Shown: positions 35,953 to 44,519 of the stretch, one piece after another | Numbering within the stretch: the stretch's first letter is position 1 | Layout: every line of letters begins with the position of its first letter | Origin: Winogradskyella psychrotolerans | Lineage (GTDB): Bacteria > Bacteroidota > Bacteroidia > Flavobacteriales > Flavobacteriaceae | Length of the DNA: 64,000 nt | Assembly (NCBI RefSeq): GCF_018860565.1 | Contig: NZ_JAHKPS010000018.1 | Span: forward strand, 434,001 to 498,000 | Reading direction: 5' to 3' | Notes under the pieces: generated by a model | The model's input: the letters and a program-made list of their open reading frames with translations, nothing else | What the model was told of the DNA's origin: nothing | Database searches by the model: none | Program-made: the position numbers and the translations under genes

Positions 35953-37050
35953 TTGAGCGCAAACCGTTTATATTTTATAGATGCTGTAAGAGCATTCGCT
36001 ATCTTAATGATGCTACAAGGGCACTTTATAGATACACTGCTAGAAACTTCATACAGAAGTCATAGTTATACTGCTTTTAAAGTTTGGGAATACTTTAGAG
36101 GAATTACCGCACCTACCTTTTTTACGATTTCGGGACTTATTTTTTCATATTTATTGATACGAGCTAAACAAAACGGAACAATAAAAAAACGTATGCACAA
36201 AGGCATAATACGAGGCTTAATGCTAATTAGTATTGGTTATTTGTTGCGTGCACCTATTTTTGAATGGCTAATGGGTAAATTCTCTAATTATTTTTTAGTT
36301 ATTGACGTGCTGCAATGCATTGGCCTATCACTTATACTCATTGTATGCATCTACAAACTCACCTTAAAAAAAACGTTACTATTTTCAATCGTAATGTTAC
36401 TTTTAGGTTTGGCCATTTTTATAACAGAACCTTTGTATCGTTATTTAGAATTACCAGAAGTTCCTATATTAATATCAAACTACTTATCCAAGGCTAACGG
36501 TTCTATTTTTACCATAATACCTTGGTTTGGTTATGTAGCCTTTGGTGCTTTTATAGCCACATTATTTTATCGTTACGTCGATCGCCCAAAATTTAAAACA
36601 GCTATTGTCTCAGGTTTTTTCGTCTTTGGAATTGCACTCATTTTTGGGTCTTCTGAAGCATTAATGAGACTATATTACGCTTTAGACATTTCAATTTTAA
36701 AAGAGGTTGCTTATTATAATTATTTGTTTACTCGCCTAGGCAATGTACTAATTCTGTTCTCTTTATTTTATTTAGCAGAAAACTACATCAAACAACCATT
36801 AATTCTAAAAATTGGTCAAAAAACGCTATCTATTTATGTTATTCATTTTATCATCATTTATGGTAGTTTTACAGGTCTTGGACTGCACCAACTTATTGGC
36901 AAAACTTTAGAACCTTGGCAAGCTGTTATTGGTGCCGTACTATTTCTTTCTGTAGTTTGTTTTATCTCGTTTTATTACGCTAAGACCAATGAATTTGTCT
37001 ATTCTAATTTGCAGAAAATTATTGATAAGATTAAGAAATATTCACGTTAG
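35953..37050 (+). CDS. HGSNAT-like / DUF1624 multi-helix membrane protein
   Basis: A 365-residue membrane protein with about 10 helices. It opens NRLYFIDAVRAFAILMMLQGHF, the diagnostic start of heparan-alpha-glucosaminide N-acetyltransferase-like (DUF1624/acyltransferase_3-related) proteins, with the conserved His in QGHF. Such proteins are thought to move acyl groups across the membrane to glycans. TTG 35953 is chosen because the first in-frame ATG lies inside the conserved first helix and an in-frame stop occurs at 35923. No glycan operon is adjacent. Function beyond family is unknown. Confidence 0.82.
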   Translation: MSANRLYFIDAVRAFAILMMLQGHFIDTLLETSYRSHSYTAFKVWEYFRGITAPTFFTISGLIFSYLLIRAKQNGTIKKRMHKGIIRGLMLISIGYLLRAPIFEWLMGKFSNYFLVIDVLQCIGLSLILIVCIYKLTLKKTLLFSIVMLLLGLAIFITEPLYRYLELPEVPILISNYLSKANGSIFTIIPWFGYVAFGAFIATLFYRYVDRPKFKTAIVSGFFVFGIALIFGSSEALMRLYYALDISILKEVAYYNYLFTRLGNVLILFSLFYLAENYIKQPLILKIGQKTLSIYVIHFIIIYGSFTGLGLHQLIGKTLEPWQAVIGAVLFLSVVCFISFYYAKTNEFVYSNLQKIIDKIKKYSR

Positions 37051-37085
37051 ATTCCTTTAGTTTATTTATTTTTATAATTATAAAA

Positions 37086-37550
37086 ATGGTTAGCAAAATG
37101 AAAATTCACCAATTAACAACTCTAATCCTTCTGTTAAGCTTTTTCTCTTGTGACAGAATAGCCAACAAAACAAAAGAAGGAATAAACAGAGGTGGTGAAG
37201 TTGTTGGAGAAAGTGCCACGGAGTTTTTTGAAGGTGTTTCTGAAGGAGTTGACAAAACATTGGAATGTAAAATTATACTTTCAAATAACTTATAAAAAAA
37301 CGGTATAAAAACTGGCGCTTACGTTATTGATAGTCAATCTAGCAGCAATAAAAATAAACTCACCTTATATATCATGTTTGATACAGATTTTAATAAGGAA
37401 GTTATCGCTAAAGCTTATAACAAATCTGAATTGGAAATCGGTAGAGCAAAAACGACAATACAAGGACAAGAAGGTGATGCTGGTTATTACGCGTTTTTGT
37501 TTAACAAACAGACTGACATCGGTTTTAAAAATACAATTATCATCGAATAA
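37086..37550 (+). pseudogene. Lipoprotein gene interrupted by an in-frame stop
   Basis: The reading frame from ATG 37086 (or 37098) encodes a lipoprotein signal ending LSFFSC, then GINRGGEVVGESATEFFEGV. It stops at TAA 37293-37295. The same frame continues without any shift through NGIKTGAYVIDSQSSSN, LTLYIMFDTDFNKEVIAKAY and GDAGYYAFLFNKQTDIGF to TAA 37548-37550, a typical soluble-domain sequence. One base change at the first TAA would restore a protein of about 150 residues. I call it a recent nonsense mutation; a sequencing error or a stop-codon readthrough are alternatives. Family not recognised. Confidence 0.7.
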
Positions 37551-37705
37551 AGAAGCTCATCTCATTATGGCTTTTCTCTTTTATGGCAATTAAATCTCAT
37601 TCAAATAAAAGAATATAAGCTAAAAGCACTCCGTTTTATTTCATTTGTTTGTAGCCTAAATTTCAATTAGCTTAGCTTTTCTTAAATTACAAGCAAATAC
37701 TATTT

Positions 37706-38278
37706 ATGGGTTTTACCGACGCTATTACCGCTTTAGTACCATTTTCAGAAGATGAATTAAATGATATCCTAAATCATTTTAAAACGAAAGCTGTCTCTAA
37801 AAATGAAATTCTAGTTCATGAAGGTGAGGTATGCAAATACTTATACTTTATAGAACAAGGTATGTGCCGGAGTTATTACCTTAACGAAAATCAAAAAGAC
37901 ATTACGCAATGGTTTTTTTCAAATGGTAAATTTATGTCTAGTGCTGATAGTTTTTTTCAAAAAAAACCTAGCTTATATTACTTAGAAGTTCTTGAAGATT
38001 CTGTTTTATATTTCATCTCTAAAGACAACTTAGAAATCTTATTTGCAAAATATCCCAAAATGGAAAAATTGGGCCGACTCGTCATTACCGAAATGTTAAG
38101 CAATGTTGTTCATAAACTCAATGCCATTCAATTTCAAACCGCAAGAGAACGCTACGATTATATGCTAGCCGAATTTCCCGATATTGCCTACCAAGTTTCA
38201 CTAGGTCATATAGCATCTTATTTAGGCATGGCACAAGAAACCTTAAGTCGTATTAGAAACCACGATGCTAGCCATTAA
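37706..38278 (+). CDS. Crp/Fnr-family transcriptional regulator
   Basis: A 190-residue protein with an N-terminal cyclic-nucleotide-binding-like jelly roll (about 10-120, with EILVHEGEVCKYLYFIEQG) and a C-terminal winged helix-turn-helix. No FNR-type cysteine cluster is present, so it does not bind an Fe-S centre, and the cAMP-contact residues are not clear. The recognition helix QETLSRIR keeps E178-x2-S181-R182, the same E..SR pattern by which E. coli FNR reads TTGAT. A matching box lies in front of the next operon, the likely target. Confidence 0.9.
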   Translation: MGFTDAITALVPFSEDELNDILNHFKTKAVSKNEILVHEGEVCKYLYFIEQGMCRSYYLNENQKDITQWFFSNGKFMSSADSFFQKKPSLYYLEVLEDSVLYFISKDNLEILFAKYPKMEKLGRLVITEMLSNVVHKLNAIQFQTARERYDYMLAEFPDIAYQVSLGHIASYLGMAQETLSRIRNHDASH

Positions 38279-38296
38279 AACCTCATATACACTCAC

Positions 38297-38316
38297 TTTT
38301 TGATATAAGTCAAAAA
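38297..38316. promoter_or_regulatory. FNR-type operator before the TolC-HlyD-permease operon
   Basis: TTTTTGA-TATAAG-TCAAAAA is a perfect 7-6-7 inverted repeat containing TTGAT-N4-GTCAA, the FNR-class consensus (TTGAY-N4-RTCAA). Its centre is about 40 bases before the start site predicted from the -7 box at 38336, the class II activator position. Confidence 0.72.
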
Positions 38317-38335
38317 TAAATTCCGAATACATTAA

Positions 38336-38343
38336 TATCTTTG
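38336..38343 (+). promoter_or_regulatory. -7 box of the exporter operon
   Basis: TATCTTTG fits TAnnTTTG, 24 bases before the tolC-like ATG. No -33 TTTG is present at the normal distance, which fits a promoter that needs an activator. Confidence 0.6.
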
Positions 38344-38367
38344 TATAGTAATTAAAAGCTATGCAAA

Positions 38368-39741
38368 ATGAACCTAAAAAAAGTCATACTAAATAGTATC
38401 ATCATTACACTTATTGGCATATTTCCAACGGTCATTTCGGCACAAGAGTTAGACCCAATTTTAAATGATTTAATCCACAAAGGACTTCAAAAAAATCACA
38501 CTATAAAAAGTAATCGTATTGAATCAGAACAAGCCAAAGTAGATCAACAAATGGCAAAATCTGTTTTCTTACCTAGAATCACCTTTAGCGGAAGCTATAC
38601 GCGTTTAAATGACGACATTACTTTTGACAATGACACCAAAGCGTTATTAATAGAAACTCAAAAACTTATTATTAAAGATGCTATAGGTCTACCTTTTAAT
38701 TCGCCTTTTCCTGAAGATATTCCATTACAGGAAGCCGCCAACTTGCAGGACAAGAATATCCTAAAATCCTCTGTGGATTTAGATTGGGTATTATTCAGTG
38801 GTTTTGAAGCTAGCCATGCACTTAAGGCTAGTAAACATAAAGAATCTTCTTTACATTATGTAGGTCTAGCCGAAGCCGATAAAATCGCTTTACAAATTAT
38901 TGAAACTTACGATAAATTAGCACTTGTAAAAGCCTCAAAAAAAGTTTTAACCACCACAGAAAACTATTTAAATGAGCAAACTTTTTATGTCAAAAAAGCC
39001 ATTAAAAATGGTTTAGCGACACCAATTAGCAGAAAAAAAATTGAACTCGCCCAACAACAATTAAAAGCTAAACAAATCGATTATGAACATAAAACCACTC
39101 TATTAATAGAAGTGCTTCATCAATTAACAGGAGAACCCAAAGCCAACTTGCGATTACTTAATCCAGAATTACAATTGTTTGAATTTAACGCTGCTTCAAA
39201 CACAAAAAAACGAAATGAAATTAAGGCCTTAGAAGAAGCTAAAAAAGCCACCAACTATAAGGCAAAAATGGAAAAAAGTAATTTTATACCTAAGGTTGCA
39301 CTTAAAGGCCATTATGAGTTTATTGAAGATAATCTGTCCTTATTAGATCCCAAATGGTTTATAGGCGCAGGTATTAAATGGCATGTTTTTGATGGTAACT
39401 CATCACGATTAAAAAGTAAAAAAACACGACTAGAAAGTGAAAAACTAAAAGAACAGATTGATGATGCCAACGAAAAAATTGCCTTAAGTATTACCAAAGC
39501 GCAATTAACTTACAAAGCTGCCATTGAAAACACTAAGGTGGTTGAAAAAGAAATTGAATTAGCTCAAGAAACTTATAATTTAGTTAATCAACAATACAAA
39601 AATAATTTGGCTTCAATAAATGAGGTTCTCGATGCTTTAAACGATGTAGAAAAAGCCAATTTTAAACTACAAGAATCATTCTATAATGAGCGAAGAGCTG
39701 TTACAGAACTGCTTCATGCTAAAGGTATACTTACATATTAA
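38368..39741 (+). CDS. TolC-family outer membrane efflux protein
   Basis: A 457-residue TolC-like channel with a signal peptide (1-25, ending VISAQ) and two long coiled-coil repeats (about 60-240 and 270-450). NQQYKNNLASINEVLDALNDVEKANFKL near the C-terminus is the typical second-repeat segment of outer membrane efflux proteins. It heads a three-gene exporter with the HlyD-type and permease genes that follow at 17 and 3 bases. Substrate unknown. Confidence 0.92.
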   Translation: MNLKKVILNSIIITLIGIFPTVISAQELDPILNDLIHKGLQKNHTIKSNRIESEQAKVDQQMAKSVFLPRITFSGSYTRLNDDITFDNDTKALLIETQKLIIKDAIGLPFNSPFPEDIPLQEAANLQDKNILKSSVDLDWVLFSGFEASHALKASKHKESSLHYVGLAEADKIALQIIETYDKLALVKASKKVLTTTENYLNEQTFYVKKAIKNGLATPISRKKIELAQQQLKAKQIDYEHKTTLLIEVLHQLTGEPKANLRLLNPELQLFEFNAASNTKKRNEIKALEEAKKATNYKAKMEKSNFIPKVALKGHYEFIEDNLSLLDPKWFIGAGIKWHVFDGNSSRLKSKKTRLESEKLKEQIDDANEKIALSITKAQLTYKAAIENTKVVEKEIELAQETYNLVNQQYKNNLASINEVLDALNDVEKANFKLQESFYNERRAVTELLHAKGILTY

Positions 39742-39758
39742 TTCAATAACGCTATACA

Positions 39759-40718
39759 ATGAACACTTATAAAACTCTCATCTTCAGTTTTTTTACACTG
39801 TTACTCCTTCAATCGTGCAAGCACGACCAAATTACACCTTTAAGGGGAAAAGTAAAATTTGAAACCATTGCTGTTAGTAGTAAAATACCTGGACGTATTA
39901 ATGCCATATATGTTGAAGAAGGACAAACGGTAAAAAAAGGTGATACTTTAGCTTTGCTTAATATTCCTGAAGTGAATGCTAAACTACTACAAGCTAATGG
40001 TGCAATTACAGCAGCACAAGGCCAATTAAGCATGGCTCATAATGGTGCCACATCTGAACAATTAAATCAGATTGAAGGTCAATTAGAAGCCGGAAAAGCC
40101 CAATTAGAGTTTGCACAAGAATCTTACCAAAGGCTACAAAACATGTATCAAGACTCTTTAGTTAGCCAACAGCAATTTGACGAAGTAAAAATGAAATTAA
40201 AAATGGCAAAAGCTCAAGTTGCTAGTTTAGAAGCCAAACGCGATGAAGTAAAAAAAGGAACACGAACTGAACAAATAGAACAAGCTAAAGGACAATTAGA
40301 GCGAGCACTTGGTGCAAAAGAAGAGGTACTTTCGGCTTCAAATGAACAATATGTCATTGCGCCTGCAGCGATGTCTATAGAAACTATTAGCTTAGAAGAA
40401 GGCGAATTATTAACTGCTGGATTTACCTTATTCAACGGTTATAAAACCGAAAGTGTTTACTTTAGGTTTACAGTTCCTGAATCAAAAATTTATGATTTTG
40501 AAGTTGGAAAAAACCTCACCATAATTAACCCATACACAAAAATAGAAACCACAGCTAAAATCGTTGCTATAAAACAATTGGCCCAGTATGCAGACATAAC
40601 AAGTACAGCACCTCTGTACCAATTATCGGAGTCTATATACGAATTAAAAGTAGTACCAACAGTCGATGTTTCTGAACAAAAGTTTTTCAGTAATGCGACC
40701 ATGCTTATAAAAAATTAA
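39759..40718 (+). CDS. HlyD-family periplasmic adaptor, predicted lipoprotein
   Basis: A 319-residue adaptor with a lipobox at the N-terminus (LLLLQSC, Cys at about 20), so it is anchored by lipid rather than a membrane helix. Two lipoyl half-motifs (GRINAIYVEEGQTVKKGDTLALL and the later YVIAPAAMSIETISLEEGELL) flank a helical hairpin (about 90-185). It links the inner-membrane permease to the TolC-like channel. In organisation it resembles E. coli YbhG or YhiI. Confidence 0.9.
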   Translation: MNTYKTLIFSFFTLLLLQSCKHDQITPLRGKVKFETIAVSSKIPGRINAIYVEEGQTVKKGDTLALLNIPEVNAKLLQANGAITAAQGQLSMAHNGATSEQLNQIEGQLEAGKAQLEFAQESYQRLQNMYQDSLVSQQQFDEVKMKLKMAKAQVASLEAKRDEVKKGTRTEQIEQAKGQLERALGAKEEVLSASNEQYVIAPAAMSIETISLEEGELLTAGFTLFNGYKTESVYFRFTVPESKIYDFEVGKNLTIINPYTKIETTAKIVAIKQLAQYADITSTAPLYQLSESIYELKVVPTVDVSEQKFFSNATMLIKN

Positions 40719-40721
40719 GTA

Positions 40722-41888
40722 ATGAAAACATTTATAAGCTTACTTAAAATTGAGTTTAAACGCATTTTTTCAAATGGTGTTTTACTTGCTATTTTTTTTG
40801 GTGCACCTATTGGCTACGGTATTTTATTTGGCTATGTATACCAACAAGCAAAAGTTGTAGATTTACCTATTGTTATTGTAGATCAAGACCAAAGTCCAAC
40901 AACAGATAAAATTATTGATGCTTTTGAAGATAATGAAGTGTTACTTGTTGTAGATGTGCGGTCTTCTGACGTCAATATTATAAACGAAATGCCTGTAGAA
41001 CAATATGCTGCGGTTATTACCTTACCTTCAGATTTTGAAAAAAATATTCTACAGAAAAATCATCCTGAAATACGTATTGATCTTAATATGGCTAATATTT
41101 TAAATGCCAACACGGCAAGCAAAAATATAAGTTCGGTTTTAATGACATTAAATGCAGGCATAGAAATCGAAGGACTTAAAAAGCAAGGTCTGCATCCTAC
41201 ACAAGCAAAAGCAGCTTATGAAAGCTTTAAAATAAATTTTAACAAGCTCTACAATTCTACGGGGAACTATATTACGTTTATGCTACCAGGTTTACTAGCT
41301 GCAATTATGCAACAGGTTATTTTCTTAGCAATGGCATTGGTGTTTTCTAGAGATTTTGAAGATGGTTACTTTATTACCTTAACCCAAAAAAGCAAGTCGT
41401 CATTTTATCATGTTATGTTAAAAGCCACTCCATTTCTTATAATGCTTCCTATAATGTGGTTATTTGTTAGTCTGCTCTTTCCGTATTTTAATATTACAGC
41501 AGCTATTTTTAATATCCCAATGCTAATTTTAACTCTATTATTAACACTAGCTTCTATGGGAATTGGCATGCTCTTTTCTATTGCCATACCAAGTCAACTA
41601 AAAGCTACAGAGTTATTAATGGTTATTTCTACACCAGCATTTATACTAAGCGGATTTACATGGCCAACGATAGCTATACCAGATTTTATTACTAGCATAG
41701 CACAATTTATTCCTGTGACACAGTTCTTAAGTGGTTTTAGAACAATTGCTTTTTACGATGGAGATGTTTTGGCTATAGCTTCGGAAATTAAAATGTTAAT
41801 ATTAATAATTATTGTCACTTTTGTTGCGATGATTGCACTCCTTCAATTTAAAATTAATACCTCTGTAAAAAAACAAAACATGGCTTAA
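40722..41888 (+). CDS. ABC-2 type transporter permease
   Basis: A 388-residue membrane protein of the ABC2_membrane_3 type. It has one N-terminal helix (about 20-42), a periplasmic domain (about 45-180, with VDLPIVIVDQDQSPTT) and five C-terminal helices, as in YbhR, YhhJ and DrrB relatives. The gene starts 3 bases after the adaptor stop. No ATP-binding subunit and no second permease is encoded here; the following 254 bases hold only a promoter region. The ATPase must be encoded elsewhere or shared. Confidence 0.88.
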   Translation: MKTFISLLKIEFKRIFSNGVLLAIFFGAPIGYGILFGYVYQQAKVVDLPIVIVDQDQSPTTDKIIDAFEDNEVLLVVDVRSSDVNIINEMPVEQYAAVITLPSDFEKNILQKNHPEIRIDLNMANILNANTASKNISSVLMTLNAGIEIEGLKKQGLHPTQAKAAYESFKINFNKLYNSTGNYITFMLPGLLAAIMQQVIFLAMALVFSRDFEDGYFITLTQKSKSSFYHVMLKATPFLIMLPIMWLFVSLLFPYFNITAAIFNIPMLILTLLLTLASMGIGMLFSIAIPSQLKATELLMVISTPAFILSGFTWPTIAIPDFITSIAQFIPVTQFLSGFRTIAFYDGDVLAIASEIKMLILIIIVTFVAMIALLQFKINTSVKKQNMA

Positions 41889-42093
41889 AAACTACTCAGA
41901 ATCAAAACCTTAAAGTAGAACCGTATTAAATTTATAGCAAATTATAGTTTTTGAAGTATTATGAGATAATCTACAGACTATAACAAGTTACTTAACCATA
42001 AAAAAAGCCAATTCATTATAGATAATCTTTCTTTAGCATAACAATTAAATTCACTCTGATGAAAGAATATGAGTTAATAGCATTCTACTTACG

Positions 42094-42101
42094 TACTTTT
42101 G
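42094..42101 (+). promoter_or_regulatory. -7 box for NTF2-like gene, in a leader resembling that at 37.6 kb
   Basis: TACTTTTG fits TAnnTTTG, 41 bases before the ATG. About 80 bases upstream (42015-42100) resemble 37562-37650, with a shared AAAGAATAT core. Confidence 0.55.
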
Positions 42102-42142
42102 TAAGGAATGGTTTTACACCTCTTTAAACTAATTGTAATCCT

Positions 42143-42616
42143 ATGGAACACATCGTTGAAAAATTTTATACAGCTCTAAGTAATTGTGATGGCCCAACCA
42201 TGATATCTTGTTATCATAAAGACATCGTTTTTGAAGATCCTGCCTTTGGAACATTAAAAGGAGAACGTGCTAAAGCCATGTGGTTAATGTTATGCGAATC
42301 GCAAAACGGAAAAGGGTTTAACGTTGAGTTTTCAGCTATAAAAGCTAATGACAAATCAGGTTCTGCACACTGGGAAGCTATTTATAACTTTAGCAAAACA
42401 GGAAGAAAAGTACATAATAAGATTGATGCTAAGTTTGAATTTAAAGATGGTTTAATAATTAAACATACAGACAAATTCAATTTACATAAATGGGCCAAAC
42501 AAGCTATGGGAATTAAAGGTTTTTTCTTTGGAGGGATGACCTTCTTTAAAAACAAGCTTCAAAGCCAGACCAATTATACTTTAGATAAATACATAAAAAG
42601 TAAAAAAGCCATCTAA
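42143..42616 (+). CDS. NTF2/SnoaL-like domain protein
   Basis: A 157-residue cytoplasmic protein of the cone-shaped NTF2-like fold. The start VEKFYTALSNCDGPTMISCYHKDIVFEDPAFGTLKG is typical of SnoaL-like and ketosteroid-isomerase-like proteins, and HWEAIYNFSKTGRKVHNKIDAKFEF gives the central sheet. The C-terminal extension (FFFGGMTFFKNKLQSQ) is hydrophobic. Members are enzymes or binding proteins with very varied ligands, so function cannot be assigned. It is a monocistronic unit with its own promoter and terminator. Confidence 0.82.
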   Translation: MEHIVEKFYTALSNCDGPTMISCYHKDIVFEDPAFGTLKGERAKAMWLMLCESQNGKGFNVEFSAIKANDKSGSAHWEAIYNFSKTGRKVHNKIDAKFEFKDGLIIKHTDKFNLHKWAKQAMGIKGFFFGGMTFFKNKLQSQTNYTLDKYIKSKKAI

Positions 42617-42633
42617 CGAATTAGATAGCTTTT
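42604..42633 (+). terminator. Terminator overlapping the stop codon of the NTF2-like gene
   Basis: AAAAGC-C-ATCTAA (42604-42616) pairs with TTAGAT-A-GCTTTT (42621-42633), one mismatch, four-base loop. The gene's last codons and TAA form the 5' arm, so termination and the stop codon share bases. Confidence 0.7.
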
Positions 42634-42731
42634 GGGACAATGTTTCTTTTTAGGGACTTGGAGTTTACTTTATGTTTCATTGCTATTTTTAACACTTCAA
42701 AATTAATGCCAAAACGTTAAAGTACGGTCCA

Positions 42732-43280
42732 TTAGCTGTATTCTTTTACCTTTCCTACAACTCCTTTAAAAAAGGATTTCATATATTTAAAATCTGCCTC
42801 AATATTGTCAGTAGGATAAAATGGTTCTGACACCTTATTCTGTTTATTCTCAAAATCAAAAGTGTACATTATAATTGGAACATTGGCTTTTTTTGCGATA
42901 TAGTAAAATCCTGTTTTCCATTTTTCTACTTTTTTTCTGGTCCCTTCTGGTGATAATGCCAACCTAAACTCGTCTTCTCCTTCAAACAACTTAGCTATAG
43001 TTTCTACTTTATTTTGACCAGAAGTTCTATCTAAAGCTTTTCCGCCTACTGCTCTAAAGTAATAACCAAATGGCCATACAAAAAGCTCTTTTTTTCCAAC
43101 AAAATTAGTTTTCACTTGTGTTACACTCCTTAATAGCAGAGACAAATAAAAATCGACCCAACTGGTATGTGGTGCAGCAATGATAACAGCTTTCTTAATG
43201 GTATCTTTAGAAAAGTTGGTATTACCAACCACTTTCCAACCCATGATTTTAAAATATATAATTTTAGCTAACCAACGCAT
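42732..43280 (-). CDS. 1-acylglycerol-3-phosphate acyltransferase-like protein
   Basis: A 182-residue PlsC-family protein. The acceptor/catalytic block is HTSWVDFYL (the HX4D motif) and the substrate block is LALSPEGTRKK (FPEGTR-type). Such enzymes acylate lysophosphatidate or other lyso-lipids at the inner membrane. It is shorter than E. coli PlsC (245), typical of the small Bacteroidota version. It lies downstream of the kdnB-like gene across a 115-base gap with a long inverted repeat. Confidence 0.87.
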   Translation of the reverse strand: MRWLAKIIYFKIMGWKVVGNTNFSKDTIKKAVIIAAPHTSWVDFYLSLLLRSVTQVKTNFVGKKELFVWPFGYYFRAVGGKALDRTSGQNKVETIAKLFEGEDEFRLALSPEGTRKKVEKWKTGFYYIAKKANVPIIMYTFDFENKQNKVSEPFYPTDNIEADFKYMKSFFKGVVGKVKEYS

Positions 43281-43321
43281 CTAGCACTATTATTTTATTA
43301 ATATTTAATAATTTTTTAAAG

Positions 43322-43400
43322 TGTAATGCCGATACAATTGACTTTAAATAAAAACTAAAATGATTTTAATGAATACAATTAAAGCCGTATCGGTATTACA
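43322..43400. repeat. Long inverted repeat overlapping the kdnB stop codon
   Basis: TGTAATGCCGATAC (43322-43335) and GTATCGGTATTACA (43387-43400) are 14-base arms with one G-U-type mismatch around 51 bases. The right arm covers the last codons and stop of the kdnB-like gene. No U run follows in either transcript direction, so it is not a classic terminator; it may be an mRNA end element or a small repeat unit. Confidence 0.6.
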
Positions 43401-44478
43401 TTTTTTTGTAGAGCTCTAATAGCTTTTCTCTAGTAATAACCGTTCTCCAGTTCTTACCAATGGCATTTTCCCATAGTGGCTCTAAACTCAAAGCAACATC
43501 TATCATAATATCAAACTGATCTTGTTCTAAATCGGCACAAATACCTTGTGGTAATTTAATATTATGTTTGGCTTTCATCTGTTTAAAAATGGCAACACCT
43601 TCTGGATAATATTCTTCTAAATGATCAAATACAATACAATTTCCAATACCATGTTTTACTCCTAAAAGGTAACCTAAACCATAACTCATAGCATGTGCAA
43701 CACCAACTTGCGAATAGGCAATACTCATACCTCCATGCCAAGATGCCATCATTAATTTGTCTTGTGATTCTTCAGGACTTAATGAATCTCCTAAAAATAT
43801 TTCCTTACAAAGTTCATATGCTTTTTCGCCATAACTTTGGCTAAATGCATTTAAATATGTTCCTGTAAGCGACTCTACACAATGTACAAAACAATCCATA
43901 CCAGTGTAAAACCACTGATCTTTTGGAACATCTTTAGTTAATTCTGGATCTAATATCACTTGGTAAAAAGGGGTATGGTCACTGTTAATACCAAGTTTAC
44001 GAACAGGACCAGTTAAAATTGTAGTCCTAGACACTTCTGCGCCTGTTCCTGAAATTGTTGGAATTCCTACATGATAAATTGCAGGATGTTTGATTAAATC
44101 CCAACCTTGATAGTCTTTAGATTCACCTTTATTGGTAAGCATTAAAGACACTGCTTTTGCAATATCTAAAACCGTACCTCCTCCAATACCTATGATACCT
44201 GACGGCAGCTCACTATATTCTAATATAATATCTTCTACCAACTGATCTATTTGATCTGTTCTCGGTTCCTCTTTGGTAGGTATATATATTATTTTATCCT
44301 TGTAGGACAATGTTATACGAGAGGTTAACCAATGATTGCCTTTAAAGACATCATCAACATAAAATATAAATGGTGCGTTTCTTCCTTTGCGCTTTGGGGC
44401 GAGAATCTCATCGAGTTGATTAAAACTTCCTCGTCCAAAAACAACTCTGGACACCATTGGATAATTTTTGAATATCAT
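43396..44478 (-). CDS. kdnB: Iron-containing alcohol dehydrogenase family, KdnB-like (Kdo 8-oxidase)
   Basis: A 360-residue group III metal alcohol dehydrogenase. The segments VVFGRGSFNQL, GIIGIGGGTVLDIAKAVS, IPTISGTGAEVSRTTIL and MDCFVHCVESLTGTYLNAFSQ-type give the nucleotide site and metal ligands. The overall pattern resembles KdnB of Shewanella, which oxidises C8 of Kdo before KdnA transaminates it to 8-amino-Kdo. kdsB lies two genes upstream on the same strand, which supports a Kdo-related substrate. KdnA is not in the window. Substrate call is by similarity recalled and context. Confidence 0.72.
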   Translation of the reverse strand: MIFKNYPMVSRVVFGRGSFNQLDEILAPKRKGRNAPFIFYVDDVFKGNHWLTSRITLSYKDKIIYIPTKEEPRTDQIDQLVEDIILEYSELPSGIIGIGGGTVLDIAKAVSLMLTNKGESKDYQGWDLIKHPAIYHVGIPTISGTGAEVSRTTILTGPVRKLGINSDHTPFYQVILDPELTKDVPKDQWFYTGMDCFVHCVESLTGTYLNAFSQSYGEKAYELCKEIFLGDSLSPEESQDKLMMASWHGGMSIAYSQVGVAHAMSYGLGYLLGVKHGIGNCIVFDHLEEYYPEGVAIFKQMKAKHNIKLPQGICADLEQDQFDIMIDVALSLEPLWENAIGKNWRTVITREKLLELYKKM

Positions 44479-44519
44479 TTACTTTATATCTTTAACAAAA
44501 ATAATAACTTAGTTTATAT

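Noticed and set aside
37327..37593. Separate 88-residue gene
   Set aside because: It is out of frame with the protein-like sequence that continues the broken lipoprotein gene and has poor composition.
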